In this document: one piece after another, positions 33,319 to 46,138 of the stretch
Numbering within the stretch: the first letter of the stretch is position 1
Layout of the letters: each line of letters opens with the position of its first letter
Assembly (NCBI GenBank): GCA_022818135.1
Contig: JAFMSR010000018.1
Location: 19,706,595 to 19,770,594, forward strand
Reading direction: 5' to 3'
Length of the DNA: 64,000 nt
DNA from: Saxidomus purpurata
Lineage: Eukaryota > Mollusca > Bivalvia > Venerida > Veneridae
Made by a program: the position numbers and the translations under genes
The notes under the pieces: generated by a model
The model's input: only the letters and a program-made list of their open reading frames with translations
The model's database searches: none
What the model was told of the DNA's origin: nothing

Positions 33319-33675
33319 GGCTGCTTGCTCTCAGTCGCCGTTGAAAAAAATAAAATTGCCAAAAATGACATACAAAGTACTATACATAAATATAAAACTA
33401 AAGGCTAGATTCAACAATAGAAGTAAAATCTAGGTAGGAATTTGCAAAAATTGTTTAAAAATGCTGGTTTAATGGCACTGCTACACTGTATTTTTATATT
33501 GGAATTTCAGAAGCATTCGCAACGCTTTATTATTTGGTAGCGTATTATTTCAAATCTACAGATATACGTTACAGGAATTTATTCTGGGACCTTTTTGTAT
33601 GACTATATGTTCTAAAATATGTTATTTTCATACAGTTTGAAGAACTTTTTTACCAAAATCTGAAAGCGAGCAGCT
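33319..33675. mobile_element. TTAA-flanked MITE, copy 1
   Basis: The TIR 'ggctgcttgctctcag' (33319) pairs with 'ctgaaagcgagcagct' (to 33675). TTAT (33315) and TTAA (33676) border it. The interior aligns along its whole length with the reverse complement of 63486-63805, except for an extra ~37 bp near 33550-33590. Its left part contains AATAAA at 33349-33354, the first such signal after the C19orf12 stop. Confidence 0.8.
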
Positions 33676-33683
33676 TTAAAAGA

Positions 33684-36514
33684 CTTAAAATTAAACGCAT
33701 GTCAGAATATGAATGGTGTATTTCAACATAATTGTTTCAAGTAAAACAAAATTGCGAAATGTTTAAATTTATTTACCCTGGTGATATAATTTGTCCAATG
33801 CTTTCAGCAGATTTAAAAATTACTGGTAGTGTTTAAAAAAAATATTCTATAATTATACATGTTTTCCTTTATAGTCCAGTTTTTAGACCGTCCAGATAAA
33901 TTGTTTATGAAAAATAAACAAAGCACAAGATGTCTACTGTCTGTTGTGCTGCACTTCCTTTACATTCCAACTTTACAATGTTTTATTCAGGAAACGTATT
34001 TATTTAGTGGTCTTGTACTTCATATCAAAGAAAAGAATATTTAAAGGTTCATGAAGGGTGCTTTAAGACATGTTAAATATTTCTATTGTGATAAACTTTC
34101 CTGCACTCTGAGTTCTCATCTTGACAAATAGCTTGTTAATTAAACCAACTATTTTACAGTAGGCCTGCTCAGTCAGTTCTTGTTTAAAGGGAAATTTTGG
34201 GTTTTTGCTAGTGTAACATAGTGCATGTTTTTTTGTTGAACTGTTCTTTTCAATGAGTACAGTAAGGTTTAAATATATGTTTGACACCTCCTTTTTAAGC
34301 TCACCTTGCACAAAGAGCCAGGTTGAGTTATTAGGAGCACTCACCGTCTGGCATTTGTCGTTTTTTCGTCTGTCAGTCCACCACCTTTTCCTTCAAACAA
34401 CATCTCCTAGGATACAACTATACCAATGTTGATGAAACTTAAACTTTGCAGGGATGTTTCTTGCATGAAGCTCCATCAAAGTTGTTCAAAGAATTACATT
34501 CCATGCAGAACTCTAGATGCTATGGTAACAGTTAGGAAAAACTTAAAAAATCTTCTCTGAAACCACAAGGCCTATAAATTAGATATATATCATGTATCAG
34601 TGTCTAGTTAACCTCAACTAAGATTGTTCAAATTGTGACTCCCAGTTGAAAATTGATCCTGTCCAGGGGGTCACTTAATTTTACAAAACTCTTCTTGTTT
34701 AGAACCGGAGGTCCAGACTTAGATGTTTGGAATGTAGCATTATGTAGTGGACCTTTACAAGATTGTTCATGTTAGGACACCCCAGTCAAAATTGACCCTT
34801 TCTGCTACTGTTTACCTTGTATTATAGCCAGTGGTAGCTAGGTGAGCGATATAAGGCCTTCTGTCAAAAGGTGCATATTACTTGAACGTTCAAGTTCTGG
34901 AAATTTTATTGGATAAAGGCGTTCATTTAAACAGACGGTATTGTAAATAAGGTGGTTGTGTTTCTTTAAAGTGATATTATGTTCATCTACTGCACATAGT
35001 GTATTTTTGGTGACGGTTTTATAAAAGCAATTTTCGGTTGCTGCGCATTTAAATGTGTTAAACTAATGATAATGCCGCCTTAGTATTTGAAGTTGATGCT
35101 TTAGAAATAAAAAAATTGGACAAATAAAATAATAGTTCCTTCCTTCGCAGTGATCTCCCTTGTGTTGTTGTAGTTGTTGGTAGAGAGATTTCAGCAGTGG
35201 AAGGGAAGCAACTCCTGCATGCAGTTTTTTTTTTAAATTGACTCTCCCAGTCAAAATAGGAAAAGTAATATTTGGAAAGTTATTATTTCGTACTGGTAGC
35301 AGGAAGAGTTTGGTGTATTGAGTTAAAAGCTATTATTACTCTACCCTTTTTACACACACCTATTTCAGCTGGATCTTTTCTTGAAAAAAATGTGCATAAT
35401 TCCACTTAAAATATTTTAAATTCATATTTATTTCCAGTTGTAATTCACTTTTTATGACATTGAAACCAGTTTAAAAGTACTTAGTATGTTTTTAGTCAAA
35501 TGTGACAAAACAACAGAATATTAACAATGCATGACTGAAACCCAAAGACAATTTTCCACCTGAATCAAAATTATTTAAGAAAAGATGTAAAAATTGTATG
35601 CGTATTTATCTTAGACGTTTGTACCTAATTTATATACATTGTATTGCGGTCTGATTTTACCTGTTCTTGTCCGTATAATAAATTTAAAAGAAGATATTAA
35701 TATGAAGTTTACGCACAAATTTTATGTTAAAAAAAAATTAAAAAAAAATTCCAACAACAACTCAATATTACAACAACGTTTTTATTTCATTATTTTCCTA
35801 TTAACGTTAACTTATTTTTTTTTTTTGAGTTAATTTATTGAAACTGTTGAGCATGATCTGTGTTAATATATTTTATACTCTAACATACTGTTTTTTATGC
35901 CTTTAGTGGTGATTATACCTCTGTACATGTTTGTTGATGCAGTCTTTTTAGAGGCTGGCTTGATTAAGAGCTTAATTGATACATACTTTATGTTATATGC
36001 TGTAGTTGGCTTACTTGTTTCATGTTCGATATGTTGAGATCAACTTGAAAAATTAAATTGTGATCTTTGTGGAAAAATTTTGTTCGGACTGAAGGGAAAG
36101 AGCATGAAAATAATAGGGTAGATGGACAAAGTGTGTATGACCTTACCATTTTGATGATTGTCCATTGTAACTGATATTGCCAGAAGTTTTATACTGAGCA
36201 ACATTTAGTATGGTTTTTGAGTGATGACGCCAAAGGATCAAGTGTCAACATCTTTTTTTGTATAAACTAGACTAAATACACTATTGTTACCACTTACTGT
36301 CGGCTGTAAAACAGTTATTTATCAATGATGAAAACTATCTGAAATCACTTAATGAAAATTGATCAAACTTCACTTAATTTGAATAGTCTCTATTTTAATT
36401 GTTCGAGGAATTCTAGATATATGATTGTCCTTTGACAAAGATAGCTCAAGTGGTGACAACAGTCTCAAACATGATTCTAGTGTAATATCTAACTGTAAAG
36501 CATTTGATATTTAA
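33684..36514. other. Non-coding region with inverted copies of dispersed repeats
   Basis: 34340-34860 is an inverse-oriented dispersed repeat ('cttctctgaaaccacaaggc', 'agattgttcaaattgtgact', 'ggtgagcgat'). The rest is AT-rich with homopolymer runs (for example 35730-35830). No gene is recognised on either strand. Confidence 0.5.
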
Positions 36515-36683
36515 GAAATAACATCCGTTCCAGCGGTTTTAGTCGTTTAATAAACAACGATTTGGAGTATTGATATGCAGTAATTAGCCACGAAGGCCGA
36601 AGGCCTGAGTGGTTTATAACTGCACATCAGTACGACAAATTATTGTTTATTAGACGATAACAACGCTGAAAAGGATGTTATTT
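36515..36683. mobile_element. ~169-bp foldback element
   Basis: The left arm 'gaaataacatccgttccagc' (36515) pairs with the right arm 'gctgaaaaggatgttatttc' (to 36683). Inner segments 'gtttaataaacaacgattt' and 'aaattattgtttattagac' also pair. The loop holds 'cgaaggccgaaggcctgag'. No coding sequence is present. Confidence 0.75.
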
Positions 36684-37490
36684 CGATTCTAACATGACCA
36701 GATATTACAAAAAGTGAATAAATGCAAAGCTTTATTTTCTACGCGAACGCTCATTTAACGTCATGCGGCGCAATATGACGTCATGTTTACAGCATATCAG
36801 TTCCCGCGTTGTTTATGGTTTAATATAACATAATTTTTCTACTCTTTGTATATAGAGACAAAATCGTGAGTCATGTTAGAATTAGCAAGAATCAATTTTC
36901 TGGTTGACATTAATTTTTTGATATTTTATGTTAGACTTATTTTATTGTACTTTAGAATTGCAAATTATATATACATGGGTATTTCCACCAAATAAATAGA
37001 ACTGATATTGTTCATTGGAGTTGTTTGAAGTTGTCTTTAAAACAAATTTGATATTATAAGCAATTACACTCTAATGGTGGTCGTGAAAACTATACTAGAT
37101 AGTTTTGCCAGATAGATAAAATGCATTTGGTTTGTATTGCGTCCTTAGCCAATTGACATTTTACTCCACACACCATTTCATTCTAAACATGCAGAAATCG
37201 CAGAAGGAAAATAAGTACAGCTCCAGGATAAAATGTTTCCACAAAGTCAACATTTGCTACATATTTACATAAACTCGTCATTTTGTAAAACATTCTTTTC
37301 AACTCATTTTGAATGTCATCATATTAGAATTTAAACAATAAAAAAGCTTAAAGCTGTCATTACTGAAACATGTCTGTAAATTTGGAAGTCCATTGTAGAA
37401 TGAGTACACATATTTAGTAAATTGTGGTGGAGTTAAATATTTCAATTTGTCTTTGATGAAACAACTTACGAAATTATGAAATTAATATCT

Positions 37491-37654
37491 AAAGAAACTG
37501 TGATTTATTCTGTTTTCATTGGTGTAAATTTTATGAAAATACTACGGAATATATCATCACGGATCTGTGTAAAAAGAAACTGTGATTTACTCTGAATTCA
37601 TTGGTGTAAATTTCATGAAAATACTATGGAATATATCATTACGGATCTGTGTAT
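37491..37654. repeat. 82-bp direct tandem duplication
   Basis: 'aaagaaactgtgatttactc' and the following 'attggtgtaaat', 'atgaaaatact', 'ggaatatatcat' and 'acggatctgtgta' occur at 37491 and 37573 with about 90 percent identity. Confidence 0.8.
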
Positions 37655-38034
37655 ATAGGTCCGTGATTTCATCTACAGAAAATCATGGCTTTCTGTTCTT
37701 ATGTGAAGAAGAGATTAAATTTTGGACTATTAAATCATTTGTTATAAACCTTCATATATCAAAATTTGACACATATAACTATGGTTACATTTTAGAAAGG
37801 TACGATTTTATCTTGAATCCCTTTTATTAGATCATCGGCGTGTGGGCGGCGTCAACAAGGTGTCCCAACTCTCGGACCCACAACCATCCATATATTGGAA
37901 AAAATTGCAAAGCACTTGACCAGACACAAGTGTCATATTTCGGGTATTGCTTTTTAATTGAAGCAAATTTTATGAAGGTGCATCTATTGCTTTTTTACCA
38001 TGGCATGTCAGCTTTTATAAACCTGCCGAGAAGC

Positions 38035-38592
38035 CTATGGCAAGCGAAATGCACATTAATCCTTTAAACTATAGGTTTAACTGTTAAACCCATAGTTTAA
38101 CAACTCTTAAACCCCTAGTTTCAAGTGCCGTTTGCACATTAATTTCTTAAACCGTGGTTTAAAGTCTTAAACCGTAGTTTAAAGTCTGTTAAACCCATAG
38201 TTTAAGAGACGACCAATCAAATGAGCTGAAACCACGGTTTAAAGTGTCACGTGACTCATTAAAACGACAAGTAAATACAAATTTACTTTAAACTGTGGTT
38301 TAAGACTTTAATATAGGGTTTTACGCGCCGAATGCACATTTAATCTGTTAAACCCTAGGTTTAACTCTTAAACCCATAGTTTCAGGTGCCGTTTGCACAT
38401 TAATTTCTTAAACCGTGGTTTAAAGTCTTAAACCGTAGTTTAAAGTCTGTTAAACCCATAGTTTAAGAGACAACTAATCAAATTAGCTGAAACCACGGTT
38501 TAAAGTGTCACGTGTCCTGTTAAACCCCTAGTTTAAGAGACAACCAACCAAATTAGCTGAAACCACAGTTTAAAGTATCACGTGACCTTTCA
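38035..38592. repeat. Left TIR of the 8.1-kb element
   Basis: Two near-identical ~265-bp subunits plus a partial third. 'gccgtttgcacattaatttc' starts at 38127 and 38388. Each subunit contains 'aaccgtggtttaaagtctta', 'gttaaacccatagtttaaga', 'gagctgaaaccacggtttaa' or a variant, and 'gtgtcacgtga' with an E-box CACGTG. Confidence 0.85.
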
Positions 38593-39713
38593 CTGTGACG
38601 CGTGGAATTTGTGTGTAAACATTCACAACATGACATAGGCTGTCAAAAAACAACTCTTTGGTCATTATCTGTATGCTATCTTCGGATGTTTTTGTAACAT
38701 AACAAGTAACTGTTCATAAAACATTTTAGCGCATGGCGTAAACATGTAATTTTATTCATTTATTTGTTTATTCAGTTATCACAATATCATATTTTTGTAT
38801 TAGCGCTTTAGACCACTATATCAAAGAAACACTGATCTAACATCCTCGTTAAAAATCGACTGTGACAAAGACTTGGAATTGCTTGTATAATTCATATAAC
38901 TTTGACATAATGAAAGATACACATTTTACAGCATTAATGCGAGAACTGCTGGGGACGGTAAAATATGACGGTCTAGATCCGACTTGTATTACATATAATT
39001 AAAAAATATCTATGTGTATAGTTTTAGCTAAAACATTCATTTAGGGCTTAAACATATATCCGTTTCATTGACAGATTTTTTTTTAATAGAATGCACAAAT
39101 CAACACCTAGTATACAGCTTAAGTATTTTATTACAGGTCATTATAAATGTTACGTAATGTCCGGCCATAAAGCATCAATAAGCGAGCAGACGGACTGATC
39201 ATTCGGAAGTGTTAGAGCAGCATTATGGGACATCCGTGCGACAATACCTTTTTAAACAAAACTTAAAAACAGTCCCTTTTCCCTTCTTTATATATATGTT
39301 ATATCACCATAATCCAGTATGATTGTTTTATTCTAACCCGTTTGTGATTCTTAAATAATTTTATAGTTGTTATAGCTTATGCGGAAGTTAAAGATTAACT
39401 AGTTTTTTAGTAAACATGGTCACATTTTGCGCGTTTTAATTTAACTGATCATACAAAGTATAGTAATATGACAATTACGATTTTAAACTTAAAACAGATC
39501 AAATTAGTCAAGTCTCAGAAAAATGAAAAAAATCATTAAAAATAGGAAATGTTATCATGTTGTTTATGTTTATAAAATAACTTAAATTTTATCCGGAGTT
39601 TATTACGTCAGTGGCGTGTATTAGCCTTGACTTTGACACATGTTAGAAACATTATACTGGAAACATGAAAACACTTAACTAATTATGCCGCGCCTGTATA
39701 TTATTGGTTTGCA

Positions 39714-42700
39714 CACAGACACTTGGGTTCAGGAGAGCGATTCTGGCCCAATTGTGTCTATCTTGTATTTTTTTTTCATATTCACATACTATAAGAACTC
39801 AGTATACACACTGAACAGGTTTAGTCACTCAACGGAAACATTTAAAAAAAAAAATTTTTTTCACTATAATATTATGTCTATATAAACCACAAGATACCAG
39901 ACTCCAACGGTGGAAAAATTACTACTTCGTTCAATTCACGATGCATTTCAAGAATCCACAATACACCTTACGAAAACTTACCGGTGCCTATCAGTAGTCT
40001 ATATGTTTACCTCTTCGTACACAAAGTCGTTGGAGCTGACATTCTCAATTTCAAAAGAAAACCGACACAAATTTCAAAAACTACATGTATTACGAATACA
40101 GGAATTGTTATTATCATCTCACCTGGCGCCAAATTCAACCGCTCTAGCGACGGTGTGTACTAAAAAGGTTTTACGAAAGTTTAGATTAAAGTGTTTTCAA
40201 AAGTTTTACGAAAAGATTGAGAGAGTCGAATGCTTGTTTCTTGGTACATATTGTTGACAGTATTAAATCAGACAAATGTAAAATTGAACGAAATTCATAA
40301 AGCATGCAAAAATATACAATAAAAGGACCACACTGGAAATAAGAGCTTGCTCTTTAATTATTGTGTTATCCTTGGTATTTGGTACTGAAAAATACATACA
40401 TATATTCAATTTCGTGCCGCAGCGCAAAAGAGTGTCCCCTTACAAGAGTATAGATACCTATTATTATTGGTCAGCTAGCTGCAGGGAGTATCAGAAGTCA
40501 TTTAAGCAACCAACGTAGATGTGTGGAATTAACTTGTCAATAAAGCTTAACACTGCTTAAAGAAAATGTATAGGGATAGCTCTAACATGCACTGATTGGT
40601 CATCTAGTCGCATCGGATTTTGCAATTCATTAAACATGTTACGTGGTTGCGTGTACTTAAAAATGTCCCTCAACTTAAATCCCTTTTTACAACGAAATCA
40701 ATCCTTGTCTCAGTCTTACTTTGGCATAAGTAAGTTTGATTTAGTTTTATCATAATTATTTAATTCCATATATACATAAATACATGTACACAGACATATG
40801 ACACAACAAAACAAAAAGCAAGTGGGTAAGGGCCACAAGTTCAAGCAACATTAATGGACGGCCTTCCGTTATTCGTAGAATTTTTAGAGAAAGAGATCCG
40901 CATTAAAAATAACGATAACAGTCTCAAAAGCATTCCTACACTAACAAAAACGTTACTGACAAATATGATATTTCGGATGAAAAAATGCTAATTGTCTAAA
41001 CGAGCATTTTACTTCCATTTAAACAGTCGATGCAACGGCAACTCAATTACCAAATTTTATTCGTAAGACTGAAAAAAGTTCGTCGTCATTTATCATTCAC
41101 CCTCAAACAATTATAGACATACTGTCTACATAAACTTTAAACAAAGCAGTAGGACCTGATGAAATCAGTCATACGATTCTTAAAGAAACTCACAGTAGTA
41201 TCTGTTTTCTGCTATGTATTTAATTGATCTGTTAAAGATGGTGTTTATCCTAATATTTGGAAATTCGCAAAAGTCATACCACTTCTTACAAAGGGAGATG
41301 AAAATATACCTTCTAATCATATACCTATATCATTAATAAGCTGTATAAGAAATGCCATGGAACGAGTAATTTACAAACAACATTATAATCATCTTCACCC
41401 TCACCATTTGATCTATCCATTACAATCAGGTTTTCTTCCATGACACCGTATACCAGCTTATAGACATTTATCTATCAACAAATATGTGAATCATTTGATA
41501 ATGTTCAAGCAATCGAGTCTGGCATTTGGTTTACTTTTTAAATTAAAACAGTTTGGTTTAAACGATGAACTCCTTCAATGGATTAATGATCATCGGTATA
41601 TCCCTGACCATAAACCATCAGTTTTTATTTGTTCCGCAACATCCGAGGTATTGAATACTTCAGCTTGTGTTCCACAGGGCTCAGCCCTTGACCCCCTACT
41701 TTTTTCATTTACGTCAACATTAAAAAACTTTACATTGCCGAAAACCTATCAATTATCTTTTACTCTTTTTAGCTAATGACAATTCTCTGGCAGTTTCGTC
41801 AAAAGATATTAACTAAATAGAAACAACTATAAACCATTTACTTCAAACAATCAATGATTGGTCAAAGCAGTGGCTAGTAAAGTTTTATCCTAATAAAACT
41901 GAAGTTATGTTTTCTCATCCAACACCAATAATAAACCAACACTTTTATTTAATGATGTTTCACTGAACTTCGTCGACAATCATTAACATAATGGGTTATC
42001 ATTGTCGTCCGATTTAAAGTGACATGAACATACAGTATTGATATTGTTAAAATTTCAGCTTCAAAAGTTCTGGGCTCTGTGCGTTCTTTCAAATTTAGAT
42101 TAATCGGATTTATACATAGTATATGTATATACATGTATGTCCAATTTTAGAATATGCTTCTGTAGTCTGGGATGGTTGCACGGTTTATGAACACAATTCT
42201 TTGAAACAGTTGCAATATGAAGCCGCCCGAGTTTTCACAGGCCTCACACGATCAGTTTCAATTGAACGCTTATTAAAAATATAGGCTGGGTATCACTTGT
42301 TACACGTAAAATTAAAAAAAGTTATTCTTTATGAAGAAAAATATGGCGTTTTACCTGACTACTTGCAACATATTTTCTCATTAACTGTGTCTGAAACAAC
42401 TCGTTATTCTCTAAGAAATGACCAAAACTTTACTACCATAGCTAGCCATACACTAATATATTTTTATTATGCATCATTTTTACCATCTTCTGTTGAATTA
42501 TGGAACTCATTTGAATTCGAAATTCGAAACTCGGTATTTTTAAGTATATTCAAGTCAAAGTTAAGAGAATAAGTAAGACGTCCGTTTCTTGTTCTTGTAG
42601 TTTTTTGAAAATGACAGTACATTGTTTTTAGCGTTCTTTACATAAATCATCGTGCGTATTATTTTTTTTTTTTGGTACCACGGTTTCTTCTTGTCCTTAA

Positions 42701-43844
42701 GACAAGACAACGTATAAAATCTTGTGAAATCGTCATCATTGATGAATGATCCATAATGAGTAAGAAAGTATTTGAAACAGTTGACCTTTTTATGCAGGTC
42801 GTTGAGAAAAGACAAAAGGTATTTTCAAGGTATTCAGGTGATCCTTTCAGGAGATTTTTATTAACTCCCCCCACCCCCCAGTATCAGACGATTTGCTGAG
42901 TGACTTCGGAAAAAGTGTTTTATGGAATCATTTCTTTTCTGCAATACCTCGCCATATTACCCACCAAAATGCTCACATTGGTTTACAGTTAAGAATGATG
43001 CTCAAAGCACAGTGGATGCTTTAAAAACATAGAAGAAATAAGTTCTACCAAGTTATTTCTGTTAGTTACAAATACAAATTAAGACGTGCATAACCAAAAG
43101 GGTGGATTTATTTTTTTTGACTAGGATAGTCAAAAAGGTTTTGACAGATTTCCTCTATAATTCAATGTTAACAAAACTGTTATACAGACCGTTATTTTTG
43201 GTAATAACTATTGCAATGTTTATTATTCTAGGAGTATAAATCTTTAATGTTTTATTTAAATGTATGATGGTCACTTTAAACGGTAATTATTACTTTAATC
43301 TAAACTTTCGTAAAACCTTTATAGTACACACCGTCGCTAGAGCGGTTGAATTTGGCGCCAGGTGAGATGATAATAACAATTCCTGTATTCGTAAGCGCAA
43401 TTTGGTGTCCGGCTCAAAACTGCGCTAATACACGACCGGGAGCTATTCGACATCAACAGTATCCAGCTCCAAAATACATGTAGTTTTTGAAATTTGTGTC
43501 GGTTTTCTTTTGAAATTGAGAATGTCAGCTCCAACGACTTTGTGTACGAAGAGGTAAACATATAGACTACTGATAGGCACCGGTAAGTTTTCGTAAGGTG
43601 TATTGTGGATTCTTGAAATGCATCGTGAATTGAACGAAGTAGTAATTTTTCCACAATTGGAGTCTGGTATCTTGTGGTTTATATAGACATATTGTGAAAA
43701 ATTTTTTTTTTAAAAATGTTTCCGTTGAGTGACTAAACCTGTTCAGTGTGTATACTGAGTTCTTATAGTATGTGAATATGAAAAAAAAAATACAAGATAG
43801 ACACAATTGGGCCAGAATCGCTCTCCTGAACCCAAGTGTCTGTG
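39714..43844. mobile_element. Nested 4.1-kb inverted-repeat element
   Basis: The left arm 39714-40191 begins 'cacagacacttgggttcagg'. The right arm 43292-43844 is its near-identical reverse complement, except for an ~80-bp insertion in the right arm (about 43395-43480). The 3.1-kb loop contains a plus-strand RT pseudogene. The high arm identity implies a recent origin or gene conversion. I did not find a clear target duplication at its ends. The partly shared open frame in the arms starts with GTG, has no domain, and is not annotated as a gene. Confidence 0.8.
40830..42572 (+). pseudogene. Decayed CR1/jockey-like reverse transcriptase
   Basis: RT motifs can be followed across three frames. 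These are 'FKQAVGPDEISHTILKET' (from about 41135), 'FAKVIPLLTKGDENI' (41260), 'PLQSGFLP' then TGA (41420-41443), 'FGLNDELLQWINDH' (41550) and 'VPQGSALDPLLF' (41670). The catalytic region is 'LANDNSLA' in place of YADD (41770). 'YASVVWDGCTVYEHNSLKQL' (42150) and 'SVELWNSFEFEIR' (42490) follow. There are several stops, frameshifts and an internal deletion (the FDxVxH region). It ends near 42572. It was captured inside the inner inverted-repeat element and is much older than the arms that surround it. Confidence 0.8.
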
Positions 43845-44112
43845 GGTTTGCATGGTTTTAACAGCTACATGTATATCCGGTAAAATGACTTTAAGCTTCA
43901 GAGGATACAGACCGATATAGTACTGAAAAGCAAGGCACGACTTTAGCCGTAGGCAATATCCCGATAAGAGAATGAAGGGTCATAAACCTGATCCACTTTA
44001 TCCCAATTTCAGTTTAAACTGGGTCCTAATATAACGTTTTTAGGACGGAGGTTTAAATATAATTCAATTTGTCATAAAAAATAATCATATGTAGTTATAC
44101 TATATTATAAAT

Positions 44113-44280
44113 ATGAGATGGTAGTGATGTAGAGGTTGAGGTGTCTGCCGCTCATCCCGGAGGTTGCGGATTCGAGCCCCACCGGGGTTGCGACACCAGT
44201 ACTGTTTTTTCAGGAAGCGGACAAGTTTCAAGATTTCTTCACAATCGATCTAAATTGAATTAGTACAAACTATAAACATC
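44113..44280 (+). mobile_element. tRNA-derived SINE, family X (plus)
   Basis: 'ggtagtgatgtagaggttga' (A box) and 'aggttgcggattcgagcccc' (B box), then 'gcgacaccagtactg', 'tcaggaagcggac' and an AT-rich tail. It aligns block by block with 18477-18672. It lies between the inner and outer elements, so it was inserted into the larger element. Confidence 0.75.
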
Positions 44281-45644
44281 ATTTTGCTTTACTTATAAAT
44301 TTTAATGTAACAGGTAATTTAAATGTATTCATACTTAAATGTGACGCGTGAAGAATGCGGCGAGCAACATTCGCGTTAAACAACCCCTACAGCCCAATTT
44401 TGCACAAGGGGACATTAGTCCCTTCATAATTTGGCAGAAGCGGACATTATCCCTTTTCAGTCTTCAAAGCTTAAAATTGATTTAAAATCATCATAAAGTA
44501 ATATCACCTGGTGACAAGCACGTCTGTCCTGATGCCGGAAACCACCCCCAATCCCTCTAATCCCACCTTATACAGAAGCGATACATCTTCGTGGGTTCGA
44601 GCATTGCTACAGAACATGTTTCTTTGGGTGAGCAAAAAAGACGGATGATATGGGTCTACACGTAGTACTGGTTCGGCCCAGAAACAATAGTCATAGGTAA
44701 ACTGCCAGGTAAATGAAAAGCTAGATGCACTTATTTTGTATTTACAATTAATAAACATTCACAACATGACATAGGCTATCGTCTGCATAATGCATCGGTT
44801 AATCACACGACGCAAAACGTAAAACCGAATTAGAAAACGTGTTTTCCACAGATCATGGAATGTTTGAGAGGCATTATATTATATCTTACTAAACCTAGTA
44901 AAAGCAATGCTGGACAGGCTTCAATGATACTATTTTTCTATTTGCTATTTATCTTGTATAATTACAAGTATATGAGTTTTAGGCAGTCAAACATGTGATA
45001 AAGACCACCTCCGAATAGAGACCACCCTATGAATAGAGACCAGCAGGGAGATCGCCGTGCACTATTAATATATTATACACTTGTATCAATTTTTTTGTGC
45101 ACAACGTAAACTAAAAGAATATAAGTCAATAACAAAGGGATTATTTGCAGTTTGACAGTTTTCGACCAAATGCTGTGGTGTTAAAACTAGTTTTCGACCA
45201 CTTGTCGTAGTCTTGTCTTTGACAAACTGTCGTATTAGACCAACTATCTTATTCGGCGAAGTCGAATCAAACAGGTAAGACAACATACTTCTAATGTTTA
45301 TACAACAGCCTGCTAAAGGCAGGCCTAGATGAACGATTGTCAAAGTGATATGCAATTTATTTATTTGTGACCGTTGATTTTTCACGAGGGTGTCAGATCA
45401 ATATTTCTTTGAAAAAATGGGTTAAAACGCATATATAAAGAAATATTGTATTAAATGAATGAATGGATAAAAAAACAAGTTTACGTTATGCGCTATTTTT
45501 TCATATCGAAAATTACTTTTAGATATTGTCCAAATAATTGTTTATAATGTATAAACTAAATCAAATTTAAAATGCGAAATTAAAAATTTATCAAATACAG
45601 ATTTTCTACACGTATATCATTCGTTATTATATCAGTGCGTCAAG

Positions 45645-46138
45645 TCGTGTGTCATGTGACACTTTAAACCAGAGTTTCAGCTAATTTCATTGGTTGTCTC
45701 TTAAACTATGGGTTTAACAGACTTTAAACTACGGTTTAAGACTTTAAACCACGGTTTAAGAAATTAATGTGCAAACGGCACCTGAAACTATGGGTTTAAG
45801 AGTTGTTAAATTATAGGTTTAAGAGTTAACTGAATCATGTGCATTTGGCGCGTAAAACCCTATATTAATGTCTTAAACCACAGTTTAAAGTATTATATGT
45901 AAAACATCGTTTTAACGAGTCACGTGACACTTTAAACCGTGGTTTCAGCTCATTTGATTGGTCGTCTCTTAAACTATGGGTTTAACAGACTTTAAACTAC
46001 GGTTTAAGACTTTAAACCATGGTTTAAGAATCAATGTGCAAACGGCACCTGAAACGAGGGGTTTAAGAGGTGTTAAACTATGGGTTTAACAGTTAAACCT
46101 ATGGTTTAAAGAATTAATGTGCATTTCGCTTGCCATAG
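45645..46138. repeat. Right TIR of the 8.1-kb element
   Basis: Reverse complement of the left TIR, again with two subunits. 'ttaatgtgcaaacggcacct' occurs at 45764 and a variant 'tcaatgtgcaaacggcacct' at 46031. It ends 'gcatttcgcttgccatag'. Subunits carry 'gtcacgtgacactttaaacc'. The best-conserved parts are the AAACC..GGTTT palindromes. Confidence 0.85.

Larger units (their letters stand above)
38035..46138. mobile_element. 8.1-kb composite element with ~0.5-kb structured TIRs and 4-bp target duplication
   Basis: Both ends start 'ctatggcaagcgaaatgcac' (plus at 38035, reverse complement ending 46138). AAGC directly flanks each end (38031-38034 and 46139-46142). TIRs extend inward about 0.5 kb and are built from repeated palindromic TTAAACC..GGTTTAA modules. 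Cargo is a nested inverted-repeat element (39714-43844), a SINE (44113-44280) and non-coding sequence. No transposase frame is recognisable. It resembles a large foldback-type DNA transposon, mobilised in trans or now dead. Confidence 0.85.

Noticed and set aside
39910..40257. Apparent protein repeated in both inner arms (also 43337-43654)
   Set aside because: Both start at GTG, have no domain, and are alike only because the DNA arms are near-identical.
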